Counted from the first letter of the stretch, positions 49,801 through 60,415 are shown. The stretch: 64,000 nt of DNA from Acholoe squamosa (GCA_949317995.1 OX439049.1:10579395-10643394), one strand, 5' to 3'. Notes: generated by a model not told the origin, from the sequence alone. Translations and numbers: made by a program.

Positions 49801-52800
49801 ATTCACTAAATAAAAGCTCACCTCTGGAAGGCCTAGGCTCTCCACTGTTGGAACAAGGTCGCACCTGAGCATTCTGAAATAAATGATACTTTATCAAAGG
49901 TACGAACATTTAAAGCCGTGTGTCCACAGTGCGACTGTGCGAATTTGTGACTGACAGAATTTCTGACGACAAAACCACTTTTGTCGTCCATTCCCAACGA
50001 CAAAACAGCTTTTGTCGTCCATTCTCGATGACAAAAATCAAACATGTTAGATATTTTTGTCGGCAATGGACGAGAAAAGTGGTTTTTGTCGTCGGGAATT
50101 CTGTCGCTCACCAATTCTGTCGCCCTGTGGACACAAGGCTTAAAAGGTGAATCCTATATTTCTCGATCTCTGTGCAATTCCCAGAGTGGTTTTGTTATGC
50201 ATTGGCCAACATGAGAGAAGGGGGTTAATTCATAACATTGAAAGAGAATTCTTTCACTGAAACAATCAATTGACATGAGTGTTTCATGCCCAATGTAATA
50301 CGCACGGGGCTATTTTTTTCATAATAAATCTAACACAGTCTCTTGTGGATAGCATCAGAGCCATCACGACTTTTTATATCACTCACATGATTATTTTCCA
50401 ACAAAATCTATACCTGGGTTATAAATTTGACTTATAAATCGCCTTCCTGAATGGCGATTCATAAGTAAAAGTATTATGAGGTATACATTTTATTTGAAAA
50501 CGACCAGATTGCTAAGAAAAGAAAACTCTTGATCGCTCAGATACAATTCACAAACATGCTGTATTGATTTGTTACCATACAAATTGTAAACGATTCCCAT
50601 GAAAGATTTTCGTTTCACTGAAAGTATCATTCCCAGCATGAAAAGATCACATCAATCTGATCAGTTCAATGAAATATTTTTTTTAGGTTATGAATTAACC
50701 CCCTGGTGTATTAAGGAACTAATATATTATATAGCCTACTGACCTGCTGTTGATTAGAGTTGACCCCTGTGAGAGCCCATTCCACCTTCTTCCCCATTGC
50801 CTCCATCTGGGTCTGTAGGTATTCCTTCATGTCCTGTAAAAGACCAACGACAATCAAAGTCACCTTATTAATCAAAATAGTCCTTGAGCTTACTTATCAC
50901 AAACTAACATAGCTCGTGGGTCGCAACCATTGAATCAAAGTTCCTAGAAATCCTTCATTTTTTGCTCAAATGTACTTTATATCATCTAGAATAGAATTTT
51001 GAAAAGAAAAATAGGGGGTCCCATGCTACTTATTGTACTAGTAAATTTTGAAAAATAAAAATATTTTTAATTTCACCTAACAATTGAGAAAATAACGTAC
51101 CAGATTTAAGAATTTCTTTCAGTGATAACTACCAATCAGAGAAATATGAAACCTCACATGATGAACGTTTTAATATCCTAATAAATGAAGATTTTTTTCA
51201 TTTTTAGCTCTATTACATGGCATTCTGGGTAAATTTCACATATTTCGGTAGAGAATGGGATAAATTTCCTACAATTTCACATCAAAAACGATTAGAATTC
51301 CCATTTTCAACCACTAGATTGTTCTTAATCTTCTCTAAAATATTGTTCAGATAATCTGCTTTTAAATAAAACTAATTTTGATATGGGGTCCCATGCATAA
51401 TTTCATAGTTTTGGGCATTTGAAGTAAAAAAGTATTAGAGAAAATGACAAAAATCCATATTTGAAGAGCTGCATGATGGGTAAAATGTAAAAATCCTTGA
51501 CAAAACATTGTTTCTTTATATACGCTCAATCATTGCGAGCAGCCTATTCCTTCTATGGCATTATCTAGGAAATGCGAGGGTTCTTTTCATAAGGTATAAA
51601 GGAATGTCATTTAATGGTGACAAATATTCAGAGGTAAATATACCAAAAACTTCAAAGTATCATAGAATGCATAATTTTAAGCAAAAATTTCCAAAATTTC
51701 TTGTGGACATTCAAGATATATATAGGTAAGTGCCTACCAAAATTCATCTCATTTTGATGAAAATAACTTACATGACGTCCACCGTTGCGGCAGCTAATTA
51801 TTAATCCACTAAGCATCATCTGCCACTCTTGTTGTAGAAATCAAGATTGTGTGGTCGAAGGGGCCCATTTTACAAATGGTGTAATAGGTTATTCCATCTA
51901 GAAATTTTGAGTTGCAATGTCAAATTCCGTAGATACTTGGTTTGTCTAGAACTTGTCTTGGAAGGTAAACTCTGAATGATTTCAGCGTCCAGAGGTAGAA
52001 AAATGTTTTAAAAAAACGACATCTACTTTTTGTCCAATTTACCAACAAAAAAAAAACAAGTGCCGGATCTGCAATCCAAATCACCATAACTTAAAGGCCT
52101 AAAGTGTTAAAAGAAAAGAGCTCATTTGATAGGTTTATATTGAATAAAAATACTTTGGCATGATTAGTATCCTGTCTCCTATCATAGAGCCAGGAAGCAG
52201 ACCTATCTGATGCATTGTATGACGTCACAATTGGTCAAATTGCATCAGGTGGTGTATTGTTTAAGCTAGGAAGCTGTTGAATCCATGTTTGTGATTATAA
52301 CACTTATATGCACATCGTCATTATACTCCACGGGAGGGTGTTGCTCCTTTAGTAAAAGGAAGAGCTGGCTAAAAATGCCCTTGTTTCCAGTCCTTTCTTT
52401 TCATGTAGCTATAACTTGTCCCTTTTGTTGCTCACAAGTGGTCATTTGAGTATGGTGCTAAAAAAAGGGGGATTTGAGTGGGTACCTAGTTGGGAGAAGT
52501 CAGTCAATATAATATACTATAGAGTGTGTGACATGAGTAGGTACCTGATAGTGCAGCTCTCTCTGTTTTAAACAAGGCAGGTGACTTTTCAGACTGATGT
52601 GGTGAGTGCAAGTACTTTGGTGAAGCAGTGCACGACTTGTTTAGAAAAGAGGGCACATACTCACAGCTCTTTTTACAATAGGAGCAACACGCTCCTGAAT
52701 AGCTCTATAGGGCTATATAATGTTGATTATTGAAGGGAGGTAGTCTTTTCTTTTAAGAACAGGTAAAGATACTCACAGTTATAACAGTCTCTATCCCATC

Positions 52801-53160
52801 CAGGCGACTGTCCAACCTGTTTAAACGAGTGTTCACTTCGATCTGCTGTCGGGTCAGGTCATTCAGTCGAGCATCTCTTTCAGTTAGGCGCGTATCGAGG
52901 GTGTTCAGTCGGCTCTCCCGCTCCTCAAGCCTTGTACTTACTTCGCTTGTTAGCCACATGTCCAGCAGGTCCAGTCTTCTCTGTTTAGATGTTAACTTAT
53001 CTGTGCATTGGGAGTCTTGCCCTATGTTGGTTGTGTTTGCTTCTAGATCTGTGGCATTTCCACCCTTGGTAGGTTCGCTGGTAGCCTCAGCATGGGTAGG
53101 GGTGAGGTTTAGAAGTGTGATAGCTAGAAGTACGTACACCATTACAGCTGGAGACCCCAT
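46635..53160 (-). CDS. Secreted fibrinogen-related protein (coiled coil + FReD), complete six-exon gene
   Basis: Six exons join to 1158 bp (385 residues plus stop): 53160-52777, 50833-50744, 49873-49822, 48682-48555, 48335-48068 and 46870-46635. All introns are GT-AG and all phases agree. The product has a signal peptide (about 1-24), an Asn-glycosylated linker, a heptad stalk (about 60-128), a short spacer with CSNSG, then a fibrinogen C-terminal domain from about 178 to 384. FReD hallmarks include GGWT, FWLGNDNIH, YRLHISGYSG, a DxD calcium site (D323, D325), GAWWFEKSCHYSNLNG, and cysteine pairs C180/C208 and C330/C344. Family knowledge: such proteins (ficolin, tachylectin-5, FREP type) are extracellular lectins of innate immunity that oligomerise through the stalk. 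Ligand and class are inferred. No immunoglobulin domain or collagen repeat is present, so it is neither a snail IgSF-FREP nor a classical ficolin. Confidence 0.9.
46983..47295. mobile_element. MITE-E-related element, intron 5 of the fibrinogen-related gene
   Basis: CTGGAGGATGCACAAAGGAG, TAAGAAGTGCCTCACCGGCA and AATGTTGCACAGAAGCGCTC match 31689-31920. It starts about 110 bp upstream (minus sense) of the last exon. Confidence 0.5.
47461..47870. mobile_element. MITE-D copy, enlarged
   Basis: GCAGGCTATTGCAAAAAGAT ... AATCTTTTCGCAACAGCCTC. At about 410 bp it is longer than its relatives, with a duplicated inner GGAACTGGAA / TTGCAATGCAG stretch that may be a MITE-D piece in tandem. It lies in the last intron of the fibrinogen-related gene. 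Confidence 0.65.
48068..48335 (-). CDS. Fibrinogen-related gene, exon 5: FReD central subdomain
   Basis: Encodes VFQSRKDGSVDFYKTW, then GFGELTTEFWLGNDNIHELT and YRLHISGYSGGDPP. These are the most diagnostic fibrinogen-domain stretches and leave no doubt about the fold. It begins after CTGTTTCTAG (phase 0) and ends in phase 1 at a GTATGT donor, splitting the Gly codon that starts GDSL in the last exon. Confidence 0.92.
48555..48682 (-). CDS. Fibrinogen-related gene, exon 4: FReD N-terminal subdomain
   Basis: Residues 176-218, from TTTTAG to an ACG|GTTGGT donor. It carries the first FReD disulfide pair (C180 in YKGCQEAL, C208 in VYCEQS) and reads into the universal DGGWT signature. The donor GTTGGT is weak. 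A neighbouring GTATTT would break the frame, so GTTGGT is the phase-consistent choice. Confidence 0.85.
48966..49208. mobile_element. MITE-B copy in an intron of the fibrinogen-related gene
   Basis: GGAGGCCATTTCTTAACAGG at the left lost part of the TACGACT end. The right end TAATGCCTTAAGAAATGGCC is intact. Lies in intron 3. Confidence 0.55.
49297..49565. mobile_element. MITE-B copy in an intron of the fibrinogen-related gene
   Basis: GGAAGGCATTTCTCAAGGTG ... GTACCATCTTGAGAAATACC, full length, in the same intron as the damaged copy just before it. Confidence 0.7.
49822..49873 (-). CDS. Fibrinogen-related gene, exon 3: short linker
   Basis: A 52-bp exon from a TTTCAG acceptor to a GTGAGC donor, encoding NAQVRPCSNSGEPRPSR and ending in phase 1. 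The lone Cys in RPCSNSG is a typical pre-FReD position and could make an interchain disulfide (inference). A small TTAAA-flanked foldback lies only about 40 bp away in the adjoining intron. Confidence 0.85.
49915..50139. mobile_element. Foldback MITE with TTAAA flanks, intron 2 of the fibrinogen-related gene
   Basis: GCCGTGTGTCCACAGTGCGA at the left, TCGCCCTGTGGACACAAGGC at the right. Inner GACGACAAAACCACTTTTGT also recurs in inverse. TTAAA stands on both sides (49910-49914, 50140-50144). The ORFs on both strands here are artefacts. Confidence 0.7.
50744..50833 (-). CDS. Fibrinogen-related gene, exon 2: distal stalk
   Basis: A 90-bp phase 0-0 exon (residues 129-158) between TTTTACAG and GTCAGT. 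It encodes a charged helix (DMKEYLQTQMEAMGKKVEWA) followed by a Gln/Asn-rich turn (NSNQQQ). It probably carries the coiled coil towards the head domain. The exon was too short to appear as a long ORF and was found by following the splice phase. Confidence 0.85.
50834..52331. other. Fibrinogen-gene intron 1, AT-rich part
   Basis: Contains GGGGTCCCATGC twice (51010, 51385) with AAAAATTTTGA-type neighbours, hinting at an old internal duplication of about 370 bp, and the weak plus-strand exon candidate. Confidence 0.4.
51572..51727 (+). CDS. Weak exon candidate inside fibrinogen-gene intron 1, opposite strand
   Basis: From CATTATCTAG an open frame reads NARVLFIRYKGMSFNGDKYS, then KQKFPKFLVDIQDIYR up to TATAG|GTAAGT, a consensus donor. 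Very AT-rich, so chance is quite possible. It might belong to the plus-strand gene that ends in an open donor at 45583. Confidence 0.2.
52332..52697. mobile_element. MITE-E copy, 5' intron of the fibrinogen-related gene
   Basis: GGGAGGGTGTTGCTCCTTTA ... CAATAGGAGCAACACGCTCC. Ends only 80 bp from exon 1's donor. Confidence 0.7.
52777..53160 (-). CDS. Fibrinogen-related gene, exon 1: signal peptide and coiled-coil stalk
   Basis: Encodes residues 1-128. The start ATG has a good context (TTCACCATGG). A hydrophobic core (VMVYVLLAITLLNL) ends near THA|EA, a likely signal-peptidase site. Sequons N35-A-T and N42-T-T follow, then a single Cys52 that could link subunits. From about residue 76 the pattern xRLxxxx repeats every seven residues (SRLNTLD, TRLTERD, ARLNDLT, then TRLNRLD, SRLDGIE), a regular heptad that should form a coiled coil. 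The exon ends in ATAACT before a strong GTGAGT donor (phase 0). Confidence 0.9.
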
Positions 53161-53300
53161 GGTGAACTGCTGCCCAAATGATGTATTCCCACTGTCTTAT
53201 GAGTCCCACGTCACAGACAGGATGTAAAAGGAATGATTACATAGGTCCCATATCCTCATAAAACAAGCAAGAGAAACAAGAAAAATGTTGCAAGGACCAC
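53161..53300 (-). promoter_or_regulatory. Presumed 5' UTR and core promoter of the fibrinogen-related gene
   Basis: Between the start codon and the CRE-rich repeat upstream lie about 140 bp of single-copy sequence. It holds a TGTGACGTGG element (CRE half-site/E-box-like) and, further out, TTTTATGA, a weak TATA-like box. No upstream ATG-initiated ORF stands out. The promoter role is inferred from position only. Confidence 0.35.
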
Positions 53301-53470
53301 GGCTAGGAGTTGTCACTCTGCGGCCGACATGTGACGTCACGGCCGACGTATGACATCACAAATTGCGTCACAAGGTGACCGTGATGTCACTGACAAACCA
53401 AAAACATAATGAAGTTGCTACGGTCACTGCCCTCCCGGCCGCTATGCAGCGAGCAACTCCAAAAAAAAAA
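53272..53470 (-). repeat. CRE-rich repeat immediately upstream of the fibrinogen-related gene
   Basis: On the minus strand this matches 37085-37285: both start with TTGGAGTTGCT, pass through GTGACATCA/TGACGTCA-type sites separated by a CACCTTGTGACGCAATTTG block, and end with AACTCCTA, GTGG and a TTTCTTGTTT tail. The full palindromic CRE TGACGTCA and near matches (TGACATCA, TGACGTCG-like) occur several times in about 60 bp. It begins only about 110 bp upstream of the ATG, so it could supply ATF/CREB-type sites to the promoter (inference). Confidence 0.6.
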
Positions 53471-54210
53471 ACACAGAAAAGAACAAAAAAAAAAGAAGAA
53501 AGAAAACTTTATCCCTCTCCCATCCCAATTCATTATGGCATCATAGGTTATCATTTACCTAATGAAAATAATGTAATTGTACACATTGCCCGTTGGTTAA
53601 AAACTAGTTCTTTTTTTACCCCAGGCCTCCAAATGTCTCACTCCTAAGATACTAAAGCCCAAGTAGTTTTAATAACATAGCATTTTTTTTGGCTAGTGAT
53701 GGATGGATTAGGGCCAGTAAAATGCTAGTGATGGGTAGATCCTAACGCCATATTGGTGTGCTATGAAGTGTACCCTAGCTCCAGACAACTACCTCACCGG
53801 CATTTGATTGATGCATAAATGCACTAAATGACAATAAAGGGAACATGAACTTTGAGGAAGAGTTAAGTCTGCAGAATGTGAAAAATTAAGAGAGACAGTT
53901 TATTAGCTGTATGTATAAAAAGAATGTGTGATCAAGGAATAACTTGTAGACTATCCCTACTTTGTACATGAGTGCAGTATTCATTCATTCTGACCCGGAA
54001 AAGGAACAAAACATAGAAAATGGAGAAAAGTAGATTCTGAATCCATCAGTAAAAACAGCGTATATCTCCTGACTTAAATGACTGCCAGCAACTTACTGTG
54101 TGTACATGCCCGAGGCTGGCACATGGGGTTTTATGTTTGTATAAATTTTTGCCATTTCCATATTTCTGTGGTCTGGGGCCAGGACTTTTCTATGATTTAG
54201 GGGTATCCAT

Positions 54211-54364
54211 GACATTTCCTATTTTAGACTCTAGAATCCACATCTAAAAGAATAAAATTATTTCTTTTGGTGGGAATTTGGTGCGGGCATAAAGATGAAT
54301 TCCCACCAAAAGAAATGATTTTCTTCTTTTAGATGTGGATTCCAGTGTCTAAAATGGAAGTGTC
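54211..54364. mobile_element. Foldback element, 69-bp arms
   Basis: GACATTTCCTATTTTAGACT ... AATCCACATCTAAAAGAA and its inverse TTCTTTTAGATGTGGATTCC ... TAAAATGGAAGTGTC, separated by about 17 bp (GGTGCGGGCATAAAGAT). Few mismatches, so recent. Confidence 0.75.
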
Positions 54365-54639
54365 ACGGAGGGACAAAATGGACTTATCTGCTTGGACCTG
54401 CCCAAATGCAACATCGGAAGAATTTGTAACAAAATATCTGTGAACGCCCAGTGACAGAGGCTGTATTAAATGTACATGTAAACCCTAAACCCTTGTGTAT
54501 AAGGCGCGGCATTATATATGCTATAGGATACTCGAACAACACAGGGGACACCAAGTGCTTTCATTTGATACATCCCCCCCCCCTCTCTGTAACCCCCATA
54601 TCACCATATGTGGGTGTCCTCCTGTCTTGAATAACATGT

Positions 54640-56150
54640 GAGTAAGTGACCAAGTTCACCATGAAGGTGATTCCAAAATCTCGTGTTTTTTTTGTTTTTT
54701 TTTGTTTTGGGGGGGGACAAAAACATGTTTGCCCCCACCCCAGTCTGGGATTAGGGCATCATGCCCCCCCTGGCCCCTTATTCCGAACCCCTGCTGGACT
54801 TGGGCATAATGTAGTCTTAATATATATTATGATGTACGACATCAAAGGGACTGAACAGCTCTCCATAAATTTGCACACAAGTGATGTCTTGCTGTGTTCA
54901 TTTGGCATGACCCGGAATTGGAAGAAGACGCTGACAAGGTCAATGCAAGATGTGCAGAAATTGTAACACAATATTAGTAAACTTCCAGACAGAAGGCTTA
55001 TTATACATATTTTATATAGGACCAGCGCCTACGGCACTGTGATAATGGACAAAAAGTTAACAAAACCATTGAAACCCTCTTGCAAAGAATAATGGTATTT
55101 TTAGACATAAGAATAGAAGAAGATCTAAAGGAATAATCGAAATTATGGGTAATTATCTTTATTATCTTTAAGCTTTTACTAATCACGCCATCAATACTAC
55201 TTCCGTTTTGACAGTTCCGGTGGCCAGCATTTGAGGGCCGAGGTATTTTATATATGGTAGTTTAATTAACACAGTAAAAGGTACACCCGCGAGGGGTCGT
55301 GCGGACGTACACTTTTAGCCTTTGGACCATGTATTGCACAATGAAAAAATAGGGTCTTCAAAGTTAAAGCATAGAATAAACGAGACAAACCCTGTCAGAC
55401 ACTGTAAGAAGTTTATATTTTATAGCAGAGATGTCTCTTGTAAGCTCACAGGGGAAAGTGCTGTACTCTAAAATACCGTGACTCTTACTGTAATACCAAG
55501 GGTTTGTAGGTGTAAATATATGTGTACAGTGAGTGATCCTGTATAATTACTCTGAATGCAGTATGCCCTAGGCCACCCAGTCACGCTAGTGGCCCTTCAA
55601 AGGGTTTACCAAAATAGCCTTACATGCACTGTCCCCCACTGGAGGCCAGTAGTATACCATATGTTTAGTATGCATAGTCTTATATTGCACACCCCAATCA
55701 AATATTGTCCCCAGAGCTTAATAATGAATTGCAATATGATAATAACCTCAACAGGTTCAATCTAGCATTGTGCACCAATGATATTGTACAAGGTTACCTG
55801 AGAAGAAACTAGGAACAACCAATGATATGCATACATGACACCATAACCATGTTAACTGTGTCTAAATCTGAAATACAAGTTGCTGGACTCTGGGGTTGAA
55901 GCTGACATAGGCCTACCTGCCTTTAGGTTATTTCAGTGTTAAAACTGAATGACCATGAAATGGTTTGGGTGAGATGGTTCTCTACTTCTCTTACCCTCAA
56001 TAGTCTTCATTAGGCATGCATGGTTAATAGTATCAATGCATATATGAAGCGCACACATAAATGATATCATGGGGATGATTACCAAGAACTGACCCCAATA
56101 GCAGAGTATATAGCAGTGTCTTTTATAACATACCTATATATATACATTAG
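54640..56150. other. Non-coding stretch
   Basis: A G-rich/C-rich block with GGGGGGGGACAAAAACATG and CATGCCCCCCCTGGCCCC near 54710-54790 may be an eroded end of the CAGGGG family. Otherwise nothing. Confidence 0.35.
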
Positions 56151-56154
56151 ATTT

Positions 56155-56575
56155 GTTGTTGATTAACAACCCCTTGCTGTAATTCTACAATTCAAGTTTC
56201 TGTAATTTTACAGCAATAGTTGCTGGAACCTTAGTTGCCAGCAAATATTTCTGTAAATTTACAGTATATTTCATTGTTCATTTACAGCAAAATGTGCTGT
56301 CCATTCACAGAAAATATTGCTGTTTATTTACAAGAAATTTCTCTGTAATTCTACAACACATTTTGCTGTAAATTTACAGCATATGTTTCTGTAGAACTGA
56401 ATGAGCTTGCTGTATGATCACAGTGACTGTTACTGTATGATTACTCTGAATTGTTCTGTAAAATTACAGTGTTTCACCTCCTGTAGATTTACAGCAAAAT
56501 GTACTGGAACCAAAGTTGCCAAGGGATTTTGCTGTAAAATAACACTGTCTACTTCTTACAGTGGATTTAACTTGT
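56155..56575. repeat. TGTAAATTTACA palindrome array
   Basis: About 400 bp with some twenty copies of CTGTAA / TTACAG, many paired as CTGTAAATTTACAG, plus TTGCTGGAACC and AGTTGCCA blocks used twice. Same architecture as the GTGTTTA element (dense short palindromes) but a different motif. Clear terminal repeats are not seen. Confidence 0.65.
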
Positions 56576-57349
56576 CAGAGACCTGACACAAACTCTTTTT
56601 GGACTTCTGTGCCTTTTGTTTTTTTTTTAAATTCTATATTTCTCCAAACATTTAAAAGGCTCAATGGCCCGGGCAAGTAAACACCAGTTTTATCATTCGA
56701 CTGAACAAAATGCTTGAAATAATTGATATCTATGCCTATGTTGACAACTCAACGGCCTTTCGCTCAAGGGTCGTTACATCGTTCATTCACCGAGGCCATC
56801 TAATATTATAAAGATGAAGAGTCTGTGCCAGGGCCGACAAGTTGGACTGATTTCGATAGGGTTGTGGTTTTATATTAGAACCAGGGTTTGAGATGGTCTC
56901 GATGCCACAGCTCGTTTGTTTTATACGCTATTCACGTAGAAGACCCTAGCGACTAGCAATTTTTTTTGTGTACATGTGCTCCTCATGTGATGTTCAACTG
57001 GAGTTGTCCATGTATGTAGACCACATCCTACACATAATGATACACACCCATCTCATGTTACTTTGTCTACTTTCTATATCCATGGAAACTGAGAGCTAGA
57101 CAATTTACTATGCCTGACAATGCTAGAGCTCCTATAAAACTTCCTCCCAACAATCAGGCAAATGTGAGGTCGGAGAATATTCTTTTTTTATTATAAGAGA
57201 AGTTTATGTCTGCCCTACCCTCTTTATAGTGACCTTTACCCTACTCCAATGTTAAAAGATAGCTGTCACAAGTTTGGCCATGAGAATGGACAGTTGACAG
57301 CAACCATATGGAGATTGAATTTGCATTGTTCATTGGAAATGAGGGATCA

Positions 57350-57505
57350 CATTCCCTCAAGGAGTGTTTGAGGGATAAGAGCGTTTGGGGGATAAGAGCA
57401 TTTGAGGGATTAGAGCATTTGAGGGGTAAGGGCAGGTGAGGGATAACTGTGTTTGAAACTGTAACCTGTTTGAGGGGTAAGAGCCACTTGAGGGATAAGA
57501 GCCCC
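57350..57505 (+). repeat. Degenerate 21-bp tandem repeat (TTGAGGGATAAGAGC)
   Basis: Seven or so units of GTTTGAGGGATAAGAGC with spacers, the last two separated by a GAAACTGTAACC insert. Confidence 0.75.
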
Positions 57506-58095
57506 ACACGCCCTGGGTATAGCTTGAAGTCAATGAGCGCCCAGGCCCTTATTAATTTTAGGCCAATAGGGAGCCTAAGTCTCGCGATAAACTATGTCGT
57601 AAAAAAATTTCTGATTTGGAATTAAAATTTTCAATATTTGAATTAACCTGGAGGCCCACCACATATGGAATTTCTAAGGCTCACCTCTCATTCTTAAAAA
57701 AGTTATGCTAGGCCTAAGATATTCCCCTATCCTTCAAGCCTGCGGGCGATAATATGCTGAGCTCAGAATCCACCCGCACGTAACGTGACTTCGCCTCCCT
57801 ATACAGGATATAGACTACTTAGGATTTGATACCTTTTGATACTCAAACTACAGCCTATAGTCCACTATAATAGACCCAAGAACCAAGGGTGTGGCTTACA
57901 CCTGGGTGCAACTTCTACAAGGGTTTACGGTAATTGAATTTGAGGCTTTGAAGCACAGTGCATTCACTCAAAGTTCACAATGGAGGAATAGCATGGGCAA
58001 CAGCATCGGTGACTATTGTGAATCATCTAATGACATGCATATGATGCCTGATCATTGCCGCATCCACATAACACATAACACGTTACAAACACCAC

Positions 58096-58470
58096 AGACG
58101 AGTGAGTAAGTGAGTGAGTGAGTAAGTAATACAGTTAGCCCTTGCTTCCTCAGATTTGGAAAATGCAAGAAAGAATGTCGGAGGAAGCAAATTACCGGAG
58201 GAGTTAGGTCCAAATATAATAGAAAACGTAGAGGTAGTTCCAGATTTTCTGTCTGAGGTAATGAGGGATCTTAGGAATCAAAGGGTCGAGGAAGTGAGGG
58301 TTGACCATAAATCTTTAACGCCATTTCGACAGCTAAGGTCATGGCGAGGACTACATTACACAATTTCACAGACAAATGTGTCAGTGCCTGCGCATATATG
58401 TGCTCCACACACATCAAAGGAGATAGAAAAGAGGAGATATAGACCTTTTAGTAGGCTAGGGAAGCCCAGC
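58096..58470 (+). repeat. GTGAG SINE-like repeat, split copy
   Basis: The GAGTGAGTAAGTGAGTGAGT head is separated by about 170 bp from TTTAACGCCATTTCGACAGC and GTAGGCTAGGGAAGCCC. The intervening AGATTTGGAAAATGCAAGAA segment is foreign or a longer variant. Confidence 0.55.
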
Positions 58471-58494
58471 ACCACAGAAGACAATTTCTGTCTT

Positions 58495-58680
58495 AGGGAG
58501 TGATCATTTTTTAACAACAGGGGGGGGGGGCTGGTGGGTTTGAGGGGGGGCCAGAATTTTTCAACCCCTTGACCGGGGGGGTCAGAATTTTTTCAACACC
58601 TCTGATGGGGGGGGGGGTCAAAATAATTTCACCTGTTTTCAGTGGAAAACCGCGCGCGTTACTATAGGCTAAAAGGGGAT
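58495..58680. mobile_element. MITE-F-related, G-rich copy
   Basis: GGGAGTGATCATTTTTTAAC, GGGGTCAGAATTTTTTCAAC and TTCAGTGGAAAACC. The end is unclear. Confidence 0.55.
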
Positions 58681-59770
58681 GTTATAACTAACATTCAATG
58701 TGCATGACCAACGAATCCAGAGAGGATAGTTAGTTCTCCAACTGCCAGGTGGCAGCACTACATCATCGCTACCCTTTGTAGTTTAACCACTCCCTTTACT
58801 ATATATAGCTCCTGGCTGTAGGCTAAAAGATCTGGACTTTAGGGCCATGGAGTGAAATATTTAATGATATGTTAGCTGATAATTGGTTATTATTCATGTG
58901 TACATGGGTCAGGTTTGGTCTTGCTCTATTACAAGGTTTGATCCCACAAGTGGCTGATTTCGATAGGGATGTGTCTCCTCCCTTTTATCAGTAGTTAGGG
59001 GTTTGGGTGCCTCTTTCCAGGGTCAATTTTTGGCACGCCCCCTCTTCTTTAAACTTTTGGATCCGCCATTTAAGTTACAAAGACGACAACTGATAGCTAA
59101 ACATTAAGGTGTTTGACCTCAGATGAACCCTGTAATACAAAACACATCTTGATGCTACATCTTAAAGGGAAACACTCCCCTATTTTCATGAGAGTAGTTT
59201 TTTATTACTTTTATCTCGAATAAAGACATAGTTTTTTTCTCTCTGGCACGATTTCCTATTTCCCAGAGGAAATATCAGTAAATGACCCAGCAAAAGGTAC
59301 CTGTAAAGTATCCCTATACCACTCTCTGTTCTCAATACAACACGTTTTACAATACCTTCCATATATAACCAGTGCAAAACCTGATGCATTTTGTCAATCG
59401 TGACGGCATCAGATGCATTAGATAAATCTGCTGCTCTCCTCTATGGTGACACATATTTCTAAACCATGTCAGAATGCTGTGATGAAAATAGGGTAGGTTT
59501 CCTTTCAAGTTATTTCCCCAGTTTTAAAGAGCAACAAAATCGGACAGGGAAATATTTCACAAGTTTATACATGATATGCGCACCTACAAAATAACAGATG
59601 GGTCGGGGGTAGCTGAGTCAACACCAGTTAACAACAACTTCAACATTTCTATCAGCCAGGGTAGTTCTAATTACCACTAGAAGGAGCTCAATATCTCTAT
59701 ATTAAAATGATAAATTCCTTTCATCAACACTGCTGTTACTACACAGCTAGTGTTATTTCAAGAGAACACA
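58681..59770. other. Non-coding stretch
   Basis: No supported gene. Small minus ORF 59186-59389 has no supporting signal. Confidence 0.4.
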
Positions 59771-59771
59771 A

Positions 59772-60014
59772 CAGGAAGGCATTTCTCAAGATGGTACAGT
59801 TAGATTCCTTCAAATCGCAGTGCGTCCCTCACTGTAATGCCATTACAGCTCTGCATCTAATGTTCACTAATGGTTGCACTGGTATGAATGCCCTGCCAAA
59901 CCCTATACAATTACTGGATTTAGTGCTGATCGTACAGAGCAGTCATAACTACGATCTAATTTTGAGGCTTTCAAATCCTAGTGGATATGTGCAGTCATAC
60001 CATCTTGGGAAAAC
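59772..60014. mobile_element. MITE-B copy
   Basis: CAGGAAGGCATTTCTCAAGA ... CAGTCATACCATCTTGGGAA. The right tip is eroded. Confidence 0.65.
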
Positions 60015-60415
60015 TTTTGAGTTGGTATTTTCAACTATTGGTTGTAATATCATAAAAAGGTAATCATTGATTGGATGTCTTGAAATGTTTTTTTTTTTTT
60101 TATCAGTGTCACCAAAATTAATAGTGAATTTGGCATATTCTAGGCCCCCCCAACATGTGTTTGTGCGATTCATTTGGTCTATGTCAGTCGATCTGGCGAT
60201 CGGACACCCTCCCCTCACCGCATCCCCTTGGTATGTGAATAAAATAGCCACATTCTGTAGCCGTGGTGATGCCTTTGAATGTCGAGCTGTTAAATTAATT
60301 CATATAATCATAAAACAGGATTGTTGCCACCACAAAGAAGACTGATTCTGGCCTTTCAATTGGCCAGTAGTGCTGGTTGGGCAAAGCCCCAGACTCCCTA
60401 CCGCTCAGGTAGGAC

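Noticed and set aside
58156-58503. A 115-residue plus frame
   Set aside because: Mostly the GTGAG SINE-like repeat, shared with three other sites that are not open.
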